From contig NZ_CP016094.1 of assembly GCF_001746835.1 (NCBI RefSeq), forward strand, positions 4,107,501-4,171,500: 64,000 nt of DNA. Direction: 5' to 3'. Both the position numbers and the translations under genes were made by a program. The notes under the pieces were generated by a model, which searched no databases, was not told the DNA's origin, and saw nothing but the letters and a program-made list of their open reading frames with translations. Below, piece by piece: positions 17,128 to 25,630 of the stretch (the stretch's first letter is position 1; each line of letters begins with the position of its first letter). The stretch is from Lacunisphaera limnophila (GTDB taxonomy: Bacteria; Verrucomicrobiota; Verrucomicrobiia; Opitutales; Opitutaceae).

Positions 17128-18396
17128 TCACAGGTTGTCCACGAGGGCTTCAAACTGGCGCCCACGGTCATCGTAACCTTGGAACATGTCGAAGCTGGCG
17201 AACCCCGGGCTGAGGATCAGGTGTTCGCCCGGGACGGCTTGGGCGAGGGCGGCCGAAACGGCGGCAGCCAGACTGGAACAGAGGGTGGCGGGGACGCGGG
17301 CATCCCGGCAATGACCGGCGAGGGCGGCGGAGGTTTCCCCGATCAGGAAGGCATGGCGGATGTGGCGGGCGATGCGGCCGACGAAGGCGCCGAGATCACC
17401 CCCCTTGGCCTTGCCCCCGCCGATCCAGAGGACTGGGGCGGAAAAGGTCGCGAGGGCGGCCTCGACGGCGTGGAAATTTGTCGCCTTGGAGTCATTCCAG
17501 AAAGTGACCCCGCGCTTCTCCCCCACCCGGGCCAGCCGATGGGCGCCGGGCCGGAAGGTGCGGGCCGCGGCCAGCAGGCTCTCCTCGGTGAGGCCGGTGC
17601 GCTGCCACCAGGCCGCGGCCAGCAGGAAGTTTTCATACTGCGGATAACCGGCAAACACCGTCCCGGCCAGCCGGGCGTCGGTTCCTTGGCCTTCGGTCGG
17701 GATAAGGGAGGAAGCCGGAAGCGAGAGACCGGCGGATGAAGCGAAACGTTGCACCGAAGTACCCACCAGGACCGCGCCGGGCGGCGTGCGTGCGACCAAA
17801 CGCGCCTTGGCGCTGAAATAGGCGGGCAGGCCGGGATGCCGCTCCAGGTGATCCTCGGCAAAATTGGTCCACAGCGTCGCGGTCGGCCGCAGGTGCTGCA
17901 GCGACTCGGCCTGGAAGGAGCTCACCTCGCAGACGGCCATGTCGGTACGACCGGTCTGCTCGACAACGAAGCGACTGAACGGATAACCGACATTGCCCGT
18001 GGCCTGCGCGCGGCGGCCGGCGGCGTTGAGGGCGTGGGTGAGAAACTCGGTGAGCGTGGTCTTGCCGTTCGTGCCGGTGATGGCGACCAGGTCACCGCGC
18101 CAGAAGAGGGAGGCAAAATCGAGTTCCCCAAGACAGGTGCAGCCGGCGGCGCGCGCCGTGGCGAGCCACGCATGCTCCGGGGCGAAGCCCGGGCTGAACA
18201 CCACGAGCCCATGGCCGGCGGCTTCGCGCGCGGTGAAAACGCGCTCCGCCCCCGCCGCTTTTTCATCGTAAAGCACCCCGCCCCCGCCGATCGCGGCCAG
18301 CAGTTCCAGCACACCCTGCCCGCTCACGCCCGCGCCGAGCACGGCGACGGGACGCGCGAGCAGCGCGGTGATGGCGGTGGGAGGTGCGGGGATCAT
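17128..18396 (-). CDS. murD: UDP-N-acetylmuramoyl-L-alanine--D-glutamate ligase
   Basis: This 422-residue Mur ligase adds D-glutamate. Domain 1 begins VAVLGAGVSGQGVLELL. The ATP-binding loop is AITGTNGKTTLTEF (about 104-117), with EVSSFQAESL and NFAEDHLERH after it. The C-terminal domain has FWNDSKATNFHAVEAAL, which is diagnostic for MurD, and LSPGFASFDMFQGYDDRG at the end. It follows two very short ORFs downstream of mraY and is followed by the LysM gene. Confidence 0.97.
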   Translation of the reverse strand: MIPAPPTAITALLARPVAVLGAGVSGQGVLELLAAIGGGGVLYDEKAAGAERVFTAREAAGHGLVVFSPGFAPEHAWLATARAAGCTCLGELDFASLFWRGDLVAITGTNGKTTLTEFLTHALNAAGRRAQATGNVGYPFSRFVVEQTGRTDMAVCEVSSFQAESLQHLRPTATLWTNFAEDHLERHPGLPAYFSAKARLVARTPPGAVLVGTSVQRFASSAGLSLPASSLIPTEGQGTDARLAGTVFAGYPQYENFLLAAAWWQRTGLTEESLLAAARTFRPGAHRLARVGEKRGVTFWNDSKATNFHAVEAALATFSAPVLWIGGGKAKGGDLGAFVGRIARHIRHAFLIGETSAALAGHCRDARVPATLCSSLAAAVSAALAQAVPGEHLILSPGFASFDMFQGYDDRGRQFEALVDNL

Positions 18397-18469
18397 TTCA
18401 GGAAAGGACGCAGGAGGTCCGCTGACAGCGAATAGGTAAGGTTCCGATTGGATGGGTATAAAGAACCTG

Positions 18470-18652
18470 TCAGCGGGCTCCCGCGAAAGTCTTGGCGCTG
18501 CGCACGATCGGACCCTCGGGCAGGGTCTGGCCCGAGCGGAGGCGCCGCAGCTTGGAGAGCGAACGCACGAGCGGCTGTTTCAGCAGCACGAGGCTGGTGC
18601 GGGTGACGTCACGAAAACTGGGCGTATGCTCGAGGTTGTAGTCGATGGGCAT
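18470..18652 (-). CDS. Small basic hypothetical protein between mraY and murD (60 aa)
   Basis: The 60-codon frame starts MPIDYNLEHTPSFRDVTRTS and is followed by a basic segment (VRSLSKLRRLRSG) and a basic tail. It has no membrane segment and I do not recognise it. It is collinear with the dcw genes, 73 bases upstream of murD, and starts with the same CCACCATG context seen at other genes in this window. Its third codon positions are GC-rich like those of its neighbours. No frame on the opposite strand here is convincing. Confidence 0.5.
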   Translation of the reverse strand: MPIDYNLEHTPSFRDVTRTSLVLLKQPLVRSLSKLRRLRSGQTLPEGPIVRSAKTFAGAR

Positions 18653-18699
18653 GGTGGAATGCAGTGAAAGAGAGGGAGGAAAAGAAGTTGGCTGCCGGT

Positions 18700-18831
18700 T
18701 CAGCGGCGCAGCCCGAGGGTGACGAAGGCGGCGAAGGCGCAGGCCCAGAGGGCCACCACGAACAGGGTCGGACGTGAAAACGGCAGGCGGACGTCGAGCT
18801 GCCGGGAGAGGGCTTTGATCATGGCGGACAT
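18700..18831 (-). CDS. Very small single-pass membrane protein between mraY and murD (43 aa)
   Basis: The 43-codon frame starts 18 bases after the mraY stop. Its N-terminus is MSAMIKALSRQLDVRLPFSR, followed by one hydrophobic segment (TLFVVALWACAFAAFVTLGL) and a basic end (RR). It is a tail-anchored or bitopic micropeptide. The start has the CCCACCATG context. With its position inside a division operon it could be a small divisome or MraY partner. The function is unknown. Confidence 0.5.
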   Translation of the reverse strand: MSAMIKALSRQLDVRLPFSRPTLFVVALWACAFAAFVTLGLRR

Positions 18832-18849
18832 GGTGGGGACGAGGGAGGG

Positions 18850-19965
18850 TTAGCGGAGCTTGAGGGTGGCCAAACCCGCGAGGGCAAAGCCGAGGGAGAG
18901 GACCCAGAAGCGCAGGACGACCTTGGTCTCAGGCCAGCCCTTCTTCTGGAAATGATGATGGATCGGGGCCATGAGGAACAGGCGCTGGCCCGTGCCGGTG
19001 CGGCGCTTGGTGAACTTGAACCAGCCGACCTGGAAGATGACGGACAGGGCCTCCAGCACGAACACGCCGCCGATGATCACGAGCGTGAACGGCTGGTGGA
19101 TCATGAAGGCCATGACCCCGATCAATCCGCCCAAGGCGAGCGACCCGGTGTCGCCCATGAAGACCTCGGCCGGGTGCGAGTTGTACCAGAGAAAGGCCAT
19201 GCAGGCGCCGATCAGGGCCGCGCACACGACCGTCAGTTCCCCCGTGCCGGGCACGTAGCTGATCAGCAGATACTGCGAGATGACGCTGTTGCCGGCGGCG
19301 TACGCCATGATGCCGAGCACCAGGGCGACGGTGATCGTGCAGCCGGTGGCGAGACCATCGAGGCCGTCGGTCAGGTTGATGGCATTGCTGAAGCCGACGA
19401 TCCAGAGATAGATCAGGACCAGGAGCATCCACCACGGCATGTAGCCCACGACCGCGGTCTTGAAGAACGGCAGCCAGAGCTCGCGGATCTTGCCCGCGCT
19501 CTGCGGGTGCCACAGCAGGATGCCCAAGGCGATCACGGTCGCGCCGGTCTGCCAGGCGATCTTTTCCCACGAGCGGATGCCGTCCTTGTTCTTGTGGACC
19601 ACCTTCAGGTAATCATCCCGCCAGCCGGGCACGGTCAGCGCGGTGTAGACGAAGAGGGCGACAACCGTCCAGACGTTGGGCGCGGCCCAGAGCACGGCGC
19701 TGAAAAACACCGAGAGGAAGATGATGAGCCCGCCCATGGTGGGCGTGTGCTTCTTGTCAAAGTAGGTCGCCCCAAGCGCGCCCGTGCGCTCGTCAATGTA
19801 GCCGTGACCGAACTTCAGCTCGCGGAAGCGCCGGATGAGCATGGGCCCGATGACGAAGCCGATCAGCAGGGCCGTGATGGCCGCGCCCACGGAGCGCACC
19901 GTGATGTATTGCAGCAAACGCAACGGGCCGAAGAAGTCGTGGTACTGGGAGAGATAGCTAAGCAT
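18850..19965 (-). CDS. mraY: Phospho-N-acetylmuramoyl-pentapeptide transferase MraY
   Basis: This 371-residue polytopic membrane enzyme makes lipid I from UDP-MurNAc-pentapeptide and undecaprenyl phosphate. It has about ten membrane segments. Motifs are KKHTPTMGGL, the catalytic DDYLK, NAINLTDGLDGLA, HPAEVFMGDTGSLALGG and the MraY-specific APIHHHFQKKGWPE. The motif before DDYLK reads GWRDDYLK, where GF(A/G)DDYLK is common. The ATG overlaps the stop of a small upstream ORF by 8 bases. Confidence 0.98.
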   Translation of the reverse strand: MLSYLSQYHDFFGPLRLLQYITVRSVGAAITALLIGFVIGPMLIRRFRELKFGHGYIDERTGALGATYFDKKHTPTMGGLIIFLSVFFSAVLWAAPNVWTVVALFVYTALTVPGWRDDYLKVVHKNKDGIRSWEKIAWQTGATVIALGILLWHPQSAGKIRELWLPFFKTAVVGYMPWWMLLVLIYLWIVGFSNAINLTDGLDGLATGCTITVALVLGIMAYAAGNSVISQYLLISYVPGTGELTVVCAALIGACMAFLWYNSHPAEVFMGDTGSLALGGLIGVMAFMIHQPFTLVIIGGVFVLEALSVIFQVGWFKFTKRRTGTGQRLFLMAPIHHHFQKKGWPETKVVLRFWVLSLGFALAGLATLKLR

Positions 19966-20152
19966 GGCGGGCTTGGATCTGCTGCAGGGCGCGCCAGATG
20001 CCGCCGCGGGGGGCGGGCGCGGAATCGCGGCGCGGCCATTCGCAGGACCGCACTTCCATGGGCGGAGTCGACGGCGAACTGGATTTGGACGCGGCCCCGC
20101 GCGTGGCGAGCTGACGGGCGGCCGCGGACGTGGGACTGAAATCAGCGCGCAT
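19958..20152 (-). CDS. Small hypothetical protein immediately upstream of mraY (64 aa)
   Basis: The 64-codon frame begins MRADFSPTSAAARQLATRGA and is rich in Ser, Pro, Ala and Arg. It ends in a helix-like GIWRALQQIQARHA segment. Its stop overlaps the mraY start by 8 bases and its start overlaps the previous small ORF by 11 bases, so it would link translation across the gap. I do not recognise it, and its composition suggests disorder. The 378 bases between murF and mraY are otherwise empty, an unusual gap in so compact a cluster. Confidence 0.45.
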   Translation of the reverse strand: MRADFSPTSAAARQLATRGAASKSSSPSTPPMEVRSCEWPRRDSAPAPRGGIWRALQQIQARHA

Positions 20153-20342
20153 GGGCGGTTCTTTTTCCCGTGGCGTTGGAAGCCGTGGTCCCGCGGGGTG
20201 AGGGCCGCGGGGCGGATAAACTGCGGAACGAATTGGCGCGCCGCGTGGAGGCGAGGCCGGAGCCGCGCGAGTTGGCCTCGCGGGAGTCCGAACCACCAAA
20301 CGGGAAGATGCGCGTCGAGAAACTGTGATGAAAGGTCAGCAT
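20142..20342 (-). CDS. Small hypothetical protein immediately downstream of murF (66 aa)
   Basis: The 66-codon frame begins MLTFHHSFSTRIFPFGGSDS and continues as a Ser/Arg-rich chain. Its ATG comes one base after the murF stop (TGA-C-ATG) and its stop overlaps the next small ORF by 11 bases. The third codon positions are mostly G or C. No known domain or membrane segment is seen. Chained junctions at both ends are the main evidence that it is translated. Confidence 0.45.
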   Translation of the reverse strand: MLTFHHSFSTRIFPFGGSDSREANSRGSGLASTRRANSFRSLSAPRPSPRGTTASNATGKRTAHAR

Positions 20343-20343
20343 G

Positions 20344-21744
20344 TCAGTGGGCTCCGGTGGTCTGGGGCTCCAGCAGGGTTTCGAGCTGGTAGCGACGGCT
20401 GCCCTTGAGGAACACCGCACCGGTGAAACCGGTGAGACGCTCGCGGACCGGGGCGAGGTCCGTGATCACGGCAACCTGGGACGGGTCGTTGCCATTCTGC
20501 AGCAGGCCCTCGCGCAGCGCGGCGGCCTGGTCCCCGATGGCCAGCAGGTGGTCACCCGGGCGGAGCAGCAGCGTGCGGCCGAACTGCCGGTGGTAGTCGG
20601 CCGCCGCGGCGCCGAGTTCCTCCATGCAGCCGAGCACGTAGAGCCGGGGCAGGTCGGCGCGCACCGCGCCGTTGAAGGCGTCAACCGCATCGGCCATGGA
20701 CGCCGGGTTGGCGTTGTAGAAATCAGCGTACACGGTGGCCTCGCCGTGCCGGCGGACCTCGCCGCGCCATTTGGTCGGCACCCACTGCTCCAGCCGGGCC
20801 TGCAGGGTCGCATCATCCACCCCCAGCTCCGACGCCAGCGCGAGCGCGAGGGCGGTGTTTTGCGCCATCCCCGCGGACACCCGGCGCAGGATGAACGTGC
20901 GCCGGCCGTCGAGCCGCAGCTCGGTCCGCTCCGGCCGGTGAAAGACGTTGAACTTCACGGTGCGGCCGGTGACCCGCGTCATGCCCTCGTTTTCCGGCAC
21001 CAGGATCAAGGGCTGCTCCAGCGTGTGAAAAACCGGGTGTTGCCAGCAGGCGACGGGAAAAACCTGGAGACCGCCGCGACGCACGCCGCGCAGCAGCGTG
21101 ACCTTTTCCTCGGCCACGCCGGCCAGGGAGCCGAGTTTCTCGAGATGCGCCGGGGCGACCAGGGTGACGATCGCGTGGTCCGGCTCGATCATGTCGGCGT
21201 ATGCCCGCATTTCGCCCGGGGAGTTGATCCCGGCCTCGACCACCGCCATCCGGTGCGCCGCCGGATCCAGGCGGGTGAGCGTGAGCGGGATGCCAAGGTG
21301 ATTGTTCAGGTTGCCGGCGGTGGCGAGGACGCCGGTCGGCCCGGCCGCGGGCTGACCCGGCCCCACCCCGCCGAGCAACAAGGCCAGCAGGTCCTTCGTG
21401 GAGGTCTTGCCCACGCTGCCGGTGACACCGACGACGGGGCCGTGGAATTCACGACGGTGCTCGCGGGCGATCTGCTGAAAGGCCGCCAACGGGTCCGCGA
21501 CGACCAATTGGGGCAACGGGTCACCGGTAACCGGGCGGCCGACCAGCGCCGCGGCGGCGCCGCGCGCCCTCGCCTCCCCCAGAAAATCATGGCCATCCCG
21601 CTTGCCCGTGCTCAGCGCCACGAACACCTGGCCCGCCGCAAGCGTGCGGGTATCCTGAGTGAAGCCCCGCAGCGGGCCCGTTGGAAACGGCGACCACGTG
21701 CCACCGGTCCAGGTGGCCAGCTTTTCTGCGGCGAACGTTGGCAT
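20344..21744 (-). CDS. murF: UDP-MurNAc-tripeptide--D-alanyl-D-alanine ligase
   Basis: This 466-residue Mur ligase adds the D-Ala-D-Ala dipeptide. The N-terminal domain contains FTQDTRTLAAGQVFVAL. The P-loop region reads GVTGSVGKTSTKDLLA, with GNLNNHLGIPLTL and VVEAGINSPGEM following, as usual in MurF. The C-terminal domain has DFYNANPASMADAVDAF. It lies 10 bases after murE and directly before two small ORFs. Confidence 0.96.
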   Translation of the reverse strand: MPTFAAEKLATWTGGTWSPFPTGPLRGFTQDTRTLAAGQVFVALSTGKRDGHDFLGEARARGAAAALVGRPVTGDPLPQLVVADPLAAFQQIAREHRREFHGPVVGVTGSVGKTSTKDLLALLLGGVGPGQPAAGPTGVLATAGNLNNHLGIPLTLTRLDPAAHRMAVVEAGINSPGEMRAYADMIEPDHAIVTLVAPAHLEKLGSLAGVAEEKVTLLRGVRRGGLQVFPVACWQHPVFHTLEQPLILVPENEGMTRVTGRTVKFNVFHRPERTELRLDGRRTFILRRVSAGMAQNTALALALASELGVDDATLQARLEQWVPTKWRGEVRRHGEATVYADFYNANPASMADAVDAFNGAVRADLPRLYVLGCMEELGAAAADYHRQFGRTLLLRPGDHLLAIGDQAAALREGLLQNGNDPSQVAVITDLAPVRERLTGFTGAVFLKGSRRYQLETLLEPQTTGAH

Positions 21745-21754
21745 GGCAGCGGGT

Positions 21755-23242
21755 TCAGGCCGGCTTGATGGATTTGATCCCGATCAATTCGCGTACGACC
21801 TGCCGATCGTCAAAGGGCACGATCGTGTCGGCAAATTCCTGGTAGGTCTCATGACCCTTGCCCGCAATGAGCAGGCAGTCCCCCGGCCCGGCCGCATCCA
21901 GCGCGAGGCTGATGGCATGACGGCGGTCCTCGGTGAAAGTGATCTGCGCCGGCGACTTCACGCCGGCCTTCATGTCGGTGAAGATCTGGCTGAGCGCCTC
22001 GCCGCGCGGGTTGTCAGCCGTCGCCCAGGCGAAATCGGCGAATTCCTGCACGGCGGCCGTCATGAGCGGACGCTTGCTGCGGTCGCGGTTGCCGCCGCAG
22101 CCAAACACCACGAACAGCCGGCCGGGCGTGATCGCGCGCAGCATGCCGAGGGCGTTCCGCAGGGCGTCATCGGTGTGGGCGTAGTCGACCAGGACGTTGA
22201 AGGCCTGGCCCTCCTCGATCCGTTCCATGCGGCCGGAGACCCCGGGGAAACTCTTGAGCCGGAGGGCGATCACCGCCGGGTCGCGGCCCAGCGCGTAGCA
22301 CGCCGCGAAGGCGGCCAACAAGTTGCTCACATTGTAGCGGCCGATGAAGGGGCTCTCGATCTGCACGCGCCCCTCGGGCCAGACCACCGTGAGGGAGGTG
22401 CCCTTGAAGTTGAGCTGCACATTCTCGGCGCGGACCACCGCATCCGGGGACTCGCCAAAGGTGATGACCCGCACGTGCTGGGGCACCTCGGCGGCGAGGC
22501 GGCGGCCGTAGGGATCGTCGAGATTGATCGCGGCCACGCGCGGCGACGTGCCGATACCGCCGTTGAACAGACGGGACTTCACCTCAAAGTACGCGTCGAG
22601 CGTCTTGTGGTAGTCAAGGTGGTCGCGGGTCAGGTTCGTGAACACCGTGACGCCAAACTGCATGCCGAGCACGCGCTGCTGGTCGATACCGTGCGAGCTC
22701 ACCTCCATGGCGGCCTGGCGGCAGCCGGCATCACGCATCTGGGCGAGCATGCCAAAGAGCTCCAGCGACTCGGGAGTCGTGCGGTAGGACGGCACGACCC
22801 GGGCGCCGAGGTCGTAGTTGACCGTGCCCACGAGGCCGACGCGCTGGGTGCTGGTGGACAGGAGATGCTTGATGAGGTTCGTGACGGTGGTCTTGCCATT
22901 CGTGCCGGTCACGCCGACGAGCTCGAGGGACTTGTCGGGAAAATTGAAGTACCGCTGCGCGACCTGCGCGAGGGCGCGGCGGGCATCGGCCACCTGAATG
23001 TAGGTCACGCGGGCGGCGGTGCCGGAAGGGATCTTCTCGGCCACGATCGCGACGGCGCCGCGCTGGATGGCCTCGTCGATGAAGGAATTGCCGTCGGCAC
23101 GCCGGCCCGGCAGGGCGAAGAAGAGGTTGCCCGGCATCACGCGGCGGCTGTCCATCGCCAGGCCGGAGATAGGACGGTCGAGATCGCCCTTGCTGGTGCG
23201 AATGTCTTCCTCCTGGAAATAATTGGAGAGCTTGGGGGCCAT
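21755..23242 (-). CDS. murE: UDP-MurNAc-L-Ala-D-Glu--meso-2,6-diaminopimelate ligase
   Basis: This Mur ligase of about 495 residues adds the third amino acid of the stem peptide. Motifs are AMDSRRVMPGNLFFALPGRRADG, the ATP loop VTGTNGKTTV (111-120), EVSSHGIDQQRV and LVDYAHTDDALRNAL. DNPR at 410-413 is the sequence associated with meso-DAP specificity. I chose the ATG at 23242 because the canonical MurE N-terminus starts there. A GTG at 23347 overlaps the ftsI stop and would add 35 residues; it cannot be excluded. Confidence 0.96.
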   Translation of the reverse strand: MAPKLSNYFQEEDIRTSKGDLDRPISGLAMDSRRVMPGNLFFALPGRRADGNSFIDEAIQRGAVAIVAEKIPSGTAARVTYIQVADARRALAQVAQRYFNFPDKSLELVGVTGTNGKTTVTNLIKHLLSTSTQRVGLVGTVNYDLGARVVPSYRTTPESLELFGMLAQMRDAGCRQAAMEVSSHGIDQQRVLGMQFGVTVFTNLTRDHLDYHKTLDAYFEVKSRLFNGGIGTSPRVAAINLDDPYGRRLAAEVPQHVRVITFGESPDAVVRAENVQLNFKGTSLTVVWPEGRVQIESPFIGRYNVSNLLAAFAACYALGRDPAVIALRLKSFPGVSGRMERIEEGQAFNVLVDYAHTDDALRNALGMLRAITPGRLFVVFGCGGNRDRSKRPLMTAAVQEFADFAWATADNPRGEALSQIFTDMKAGVKSPAQITFTEDRRHAISLALDAAGPGDCLLIAGKGHETYQEFADTIVPFDDRQVVRELIGIKSIKPA

Positions 23243-23343
23243 TTTGAAGATTTCCCGGGTCACGCGGTCCGCCGGGCGGGTGCGGGTTTTGGGCAGGGAG
23301 CGGAAGGCGGCGACGAGCGGATAGTTGGGGGTCAGATAACCGA

Positions 23344-25197
23344 TCACAGCGCACCTCCCTGCATGGCGAGAAGGTTGCGGGTGAGCGGGGTCACGGGCTG
23401 GATGCCGAGATATTGGATGAGCTGCTCCGCGACATTTTTGAAGGCCGGGGCGGCGACGGCGCGGCCGTAGGCGTTGCCCTTGGCCATCTTCGCGTCATCC
23501 ACGATGACGGAGAGGACGATCTCGGGACGGCTGGCGGGGAAGAAGCCGACGAAGGAGGCGACGTGACGGTTGTTCACGTATTTGCCGTCGATGATTTTCT
23601 GCGTGGTGCCGGTCTTGGCGGCGATCTCGAAGCCGGGGATGTCGAAGCCGGCCGCCGTGCCCTCGGGGCCGACGACGCCGTGCAGCATCTGCGCGAGCAG
23701 GGCCGCGGTGCTGGGCTTCATGACCTGGGTGCGTTTCTCCGGTTCGAAGGTGCGGATTACGCGGCCGTCCGCGTCGCGGATTTCCTGGATGATCTGGGGC
23801 CGCAGCAGCGCGCCGCCGTTGGCCACGACACTCATCGCCATGTGGATTTGCAGCGGGGTGGCGGCCACGGCATGGCCCATGGGCATCCGGGTGATGGTCA
23901 GGCCGTCCCAGCGCGCCGGCGGCTCCAGCAGTCCACGGACCTCGCCGCCGAGCTGGAACTTGGTCGAGGCGCCGAAGCCGAAGCGCTCGACATACTCGTG
24001 GAATTTTTCCCCGCCCATCAGCATCGCCAGGTGGGCGGCGCCGCGGTTGCTGGAATGGCTCACGATCTCGGACACCGTGAGCAGACCGAAGGGATGGTCC
24101 TCCTTCGGCAGCTTGAGGTCGCGGCCCTTGTAGTTGGCGATCGGGTTGCCGCAGTCGAAGGCCGAGGCGGGCGTGACCAGTCCCTGGTCGAGGGCGGCGC
24201 CGGCGGCCACGATCTTGAAGGTGGAGCCGGGCTCGATGATGTCGGTCACCGCGTAGTTCCGCTGCGCCTCGAGCGGGGCCTTGTTGTACTGGTTGAGGTC
24301 GAAACTGGGGTAATTCGCCATGCCCAGGATGCGCCCGGTGCGGACATCACTGGCGATGATCGTGGCGAAGTTGGGATTGTACTGCTCGGCGATCGAGCGG
24401 AGTTCGTCCTCGATGATGTTCTGCACCACTGAGTCGATGGTGAGCACCACATCGTGGCCGTCGCGGGCCGGCACCTCGCGGGAGCGGAACTGGGCGAGCT
24501 CGCGGCGGGTCCCGTCCTTCTCGGACTCGATCCAGCCGTCCTCCCCCTTCAGGTAGAGGTCGAAATGCCGTTCGGCACCGGTGACGGAAGTCCCTTCCCG
24601 GTTCAGGTAACCGATGAGATTGGCGGCGAGGCCGCCGCCGGGGTACACGCGGCGATAGACGCGGTTGGCGGTGAGGCCGCGGATGTCGAGGGCGGCGATC
24701 TGGTCGTAGGTCGGCTCATCGAGACCCTCGCGCAGCTTCACCCAGCGGTCCTTGACCCGGCCGTCGCGCGCGCCATCGCGTCCGTCCTGCTCCAGGTCGA
24801 CGCTGCGCTGGCGCGGCACAAAGGCTTCCTCCAGTTCACCCGTCGAAATTCCGAGCAAGGCGGCCAGCTGGACGCGCTTGGTGCGTTCGGCCGCGGCCTT
24901 GCGGGCGCGCCGGGGCTCGTTCTTGTCGGCCTCGAGGTAGTCGACGAGTGCCCAGGGGTCGACGGCGAGGGTGATCTCGGAGCGGCTGGTCGCGAGGAGG
25001 TTGCCGCGGGCGTCAAGGATGGCGCCCCGGCGGGCGTGCTCGACCACAATTTGGCGGCGGGCCTTGTCCACATACGCGAGCAGATCCTCCCGGTCCAGCA
25101 CATGCAGGAACACCAGCCGCACGCCGACCGCGAGGAAGCAGATCAGCACGCCGACGGCGAGCAGGGTGAGACGGTTGGTGGCAAAGCCCTTGGACAT
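23344..25197 (-). CDS. ftsI: Peptidoglycan D,D-transpeptidase FtsI (class B PBP)
   Basis: This 617-residue septal transpeptidase has a single N-terminal membrane segment (about 10-32) and a PBP dimerisation domain (about 50-230). The catalytic domain has SxxK as STFK (325-328), SxN as SSN (382-384) and KTGT (528-531). No PASTA domains are present at the C-terminus. Its order after rsmH and an FtsL-like gene and before murE matches ftsI/pbpB. Confidence 0.96.
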   Translation of the reverse strand: MSKGFATNRLTLLAVGVLICFLAVGVRLVFLHVLDREDLLAYVDKARRQIVVEHARRGAILDARGNLLATSRSEITLAVDPWALVDYLEADKNEPRRARKAAAERTKRVQLAALLGISTGELEEAFVPRQRSVDLEQDGRDGARDGRVKDRWVKLREGLDEPTYDQIAALDIRGLTANRVYRRVYPGGGLAANLIGYLNREGTSVTGAERHFDLYLKGEDGWIESEKDGTRRELAQFRSREVPARDGHDVVLTIDSVVQNIIEDELRSIAEQYNPNFATIIASDVRTGRILGMANYPSFDLNQYNKAPLEAQRNYAVTDIIEPGSTFKIVAAGAALDQGLVTPASAFDCGNPIANYKGRDLKLPKEDHPFGLLTVSEIVSHSSNRGAAHLAMLMGGEKFHEYVERFGFGASTKFQLGGEVRGLLEPPARWDGLTITRMPMGHAVAATPLQIHMAMSVVANGGALLRPQIIQEIRDADGRVIRTFEPEKRTQVMKPSTAALLAQMLHGVVGPEGTAAGFDIPGFEIAAKTGTTQKIIDGKYVNNRHVASFVGFFPASRPEIVLSVIVDDAKMAKGNAYGRAVAAPAFKNVAEQLIQYLGIQPVTPLTRNLLAMQGGAL

Positions 25198-25207
25198 GAG
25201 GGTTGGC

Positions 25208-25624
25208 TCAGCGCAGCGAGGCGGTTACAAACTGGAAGGCGGGGGCGCGGTTGGTCAGGTCGAGCGAGACCTGCGCGACGTTGAAGACCTCGCGGTTGCG
25301 TTTCGCCGCGAGGCGGAGCTCGGCGGATTCACCGACGCGCACGACCTGGGCCTCGCGGGGCGCGGCCAGCGCGAGGTGCATGGCCTGGTTGCGGCGCAGC
25401 AGGGTGTCGGGGTTGACGGCGGCGGCGACCTCCGCGTTCACCTCGTCGATCCGGCGCTCGACGTCCTCGAGCTTCACCTGCAGGGCGCGGCTGTGGTTGG
25501 CCACCTGGGAGATTTCCTGGCGCATCCAGACGGCACCGAGGCCGAGGGAACCGGTGAGCATCAGACCGCAGAGGGTCAGGAGGATGAGGCGGTTGACGAT
25601 CGTGTGGGCGGGAGGCGGCTTCAT
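25208..25624 (-). CDS. FtsL-like bitopic division protein
   Basis: This 138-residue protein has a short cytoplasmic N-terminus and one membrane segment (about 10-33, RLILLTLCGLMLTGSLGLGA). A predicted coiled coil with heptad-like hydrophobics follows (about 38-75, SRALQVKLEDVERRIDEVNA). The rest, about 60 residues, has no recognised fold. Size, topology and position between rsmH and ftsI match FtsL, which conserves little sequence. The call therefore rests on context. Confidence 0.7.
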   Translation of the reverse strand: MKPPPAHTIVNRLILLTLCGLMLTGSLGLGAVWMRQEISQVANHSRALQVKLEDVERRIDEVNAEVAAAVNPDTLLRRNQAMHLALAAPREAQVVRVGESAELRLAAKRNREVFNVAQVSLDLTNRAPAFQFVTASLR

Positions 25625-25630
25625 GGCGGG

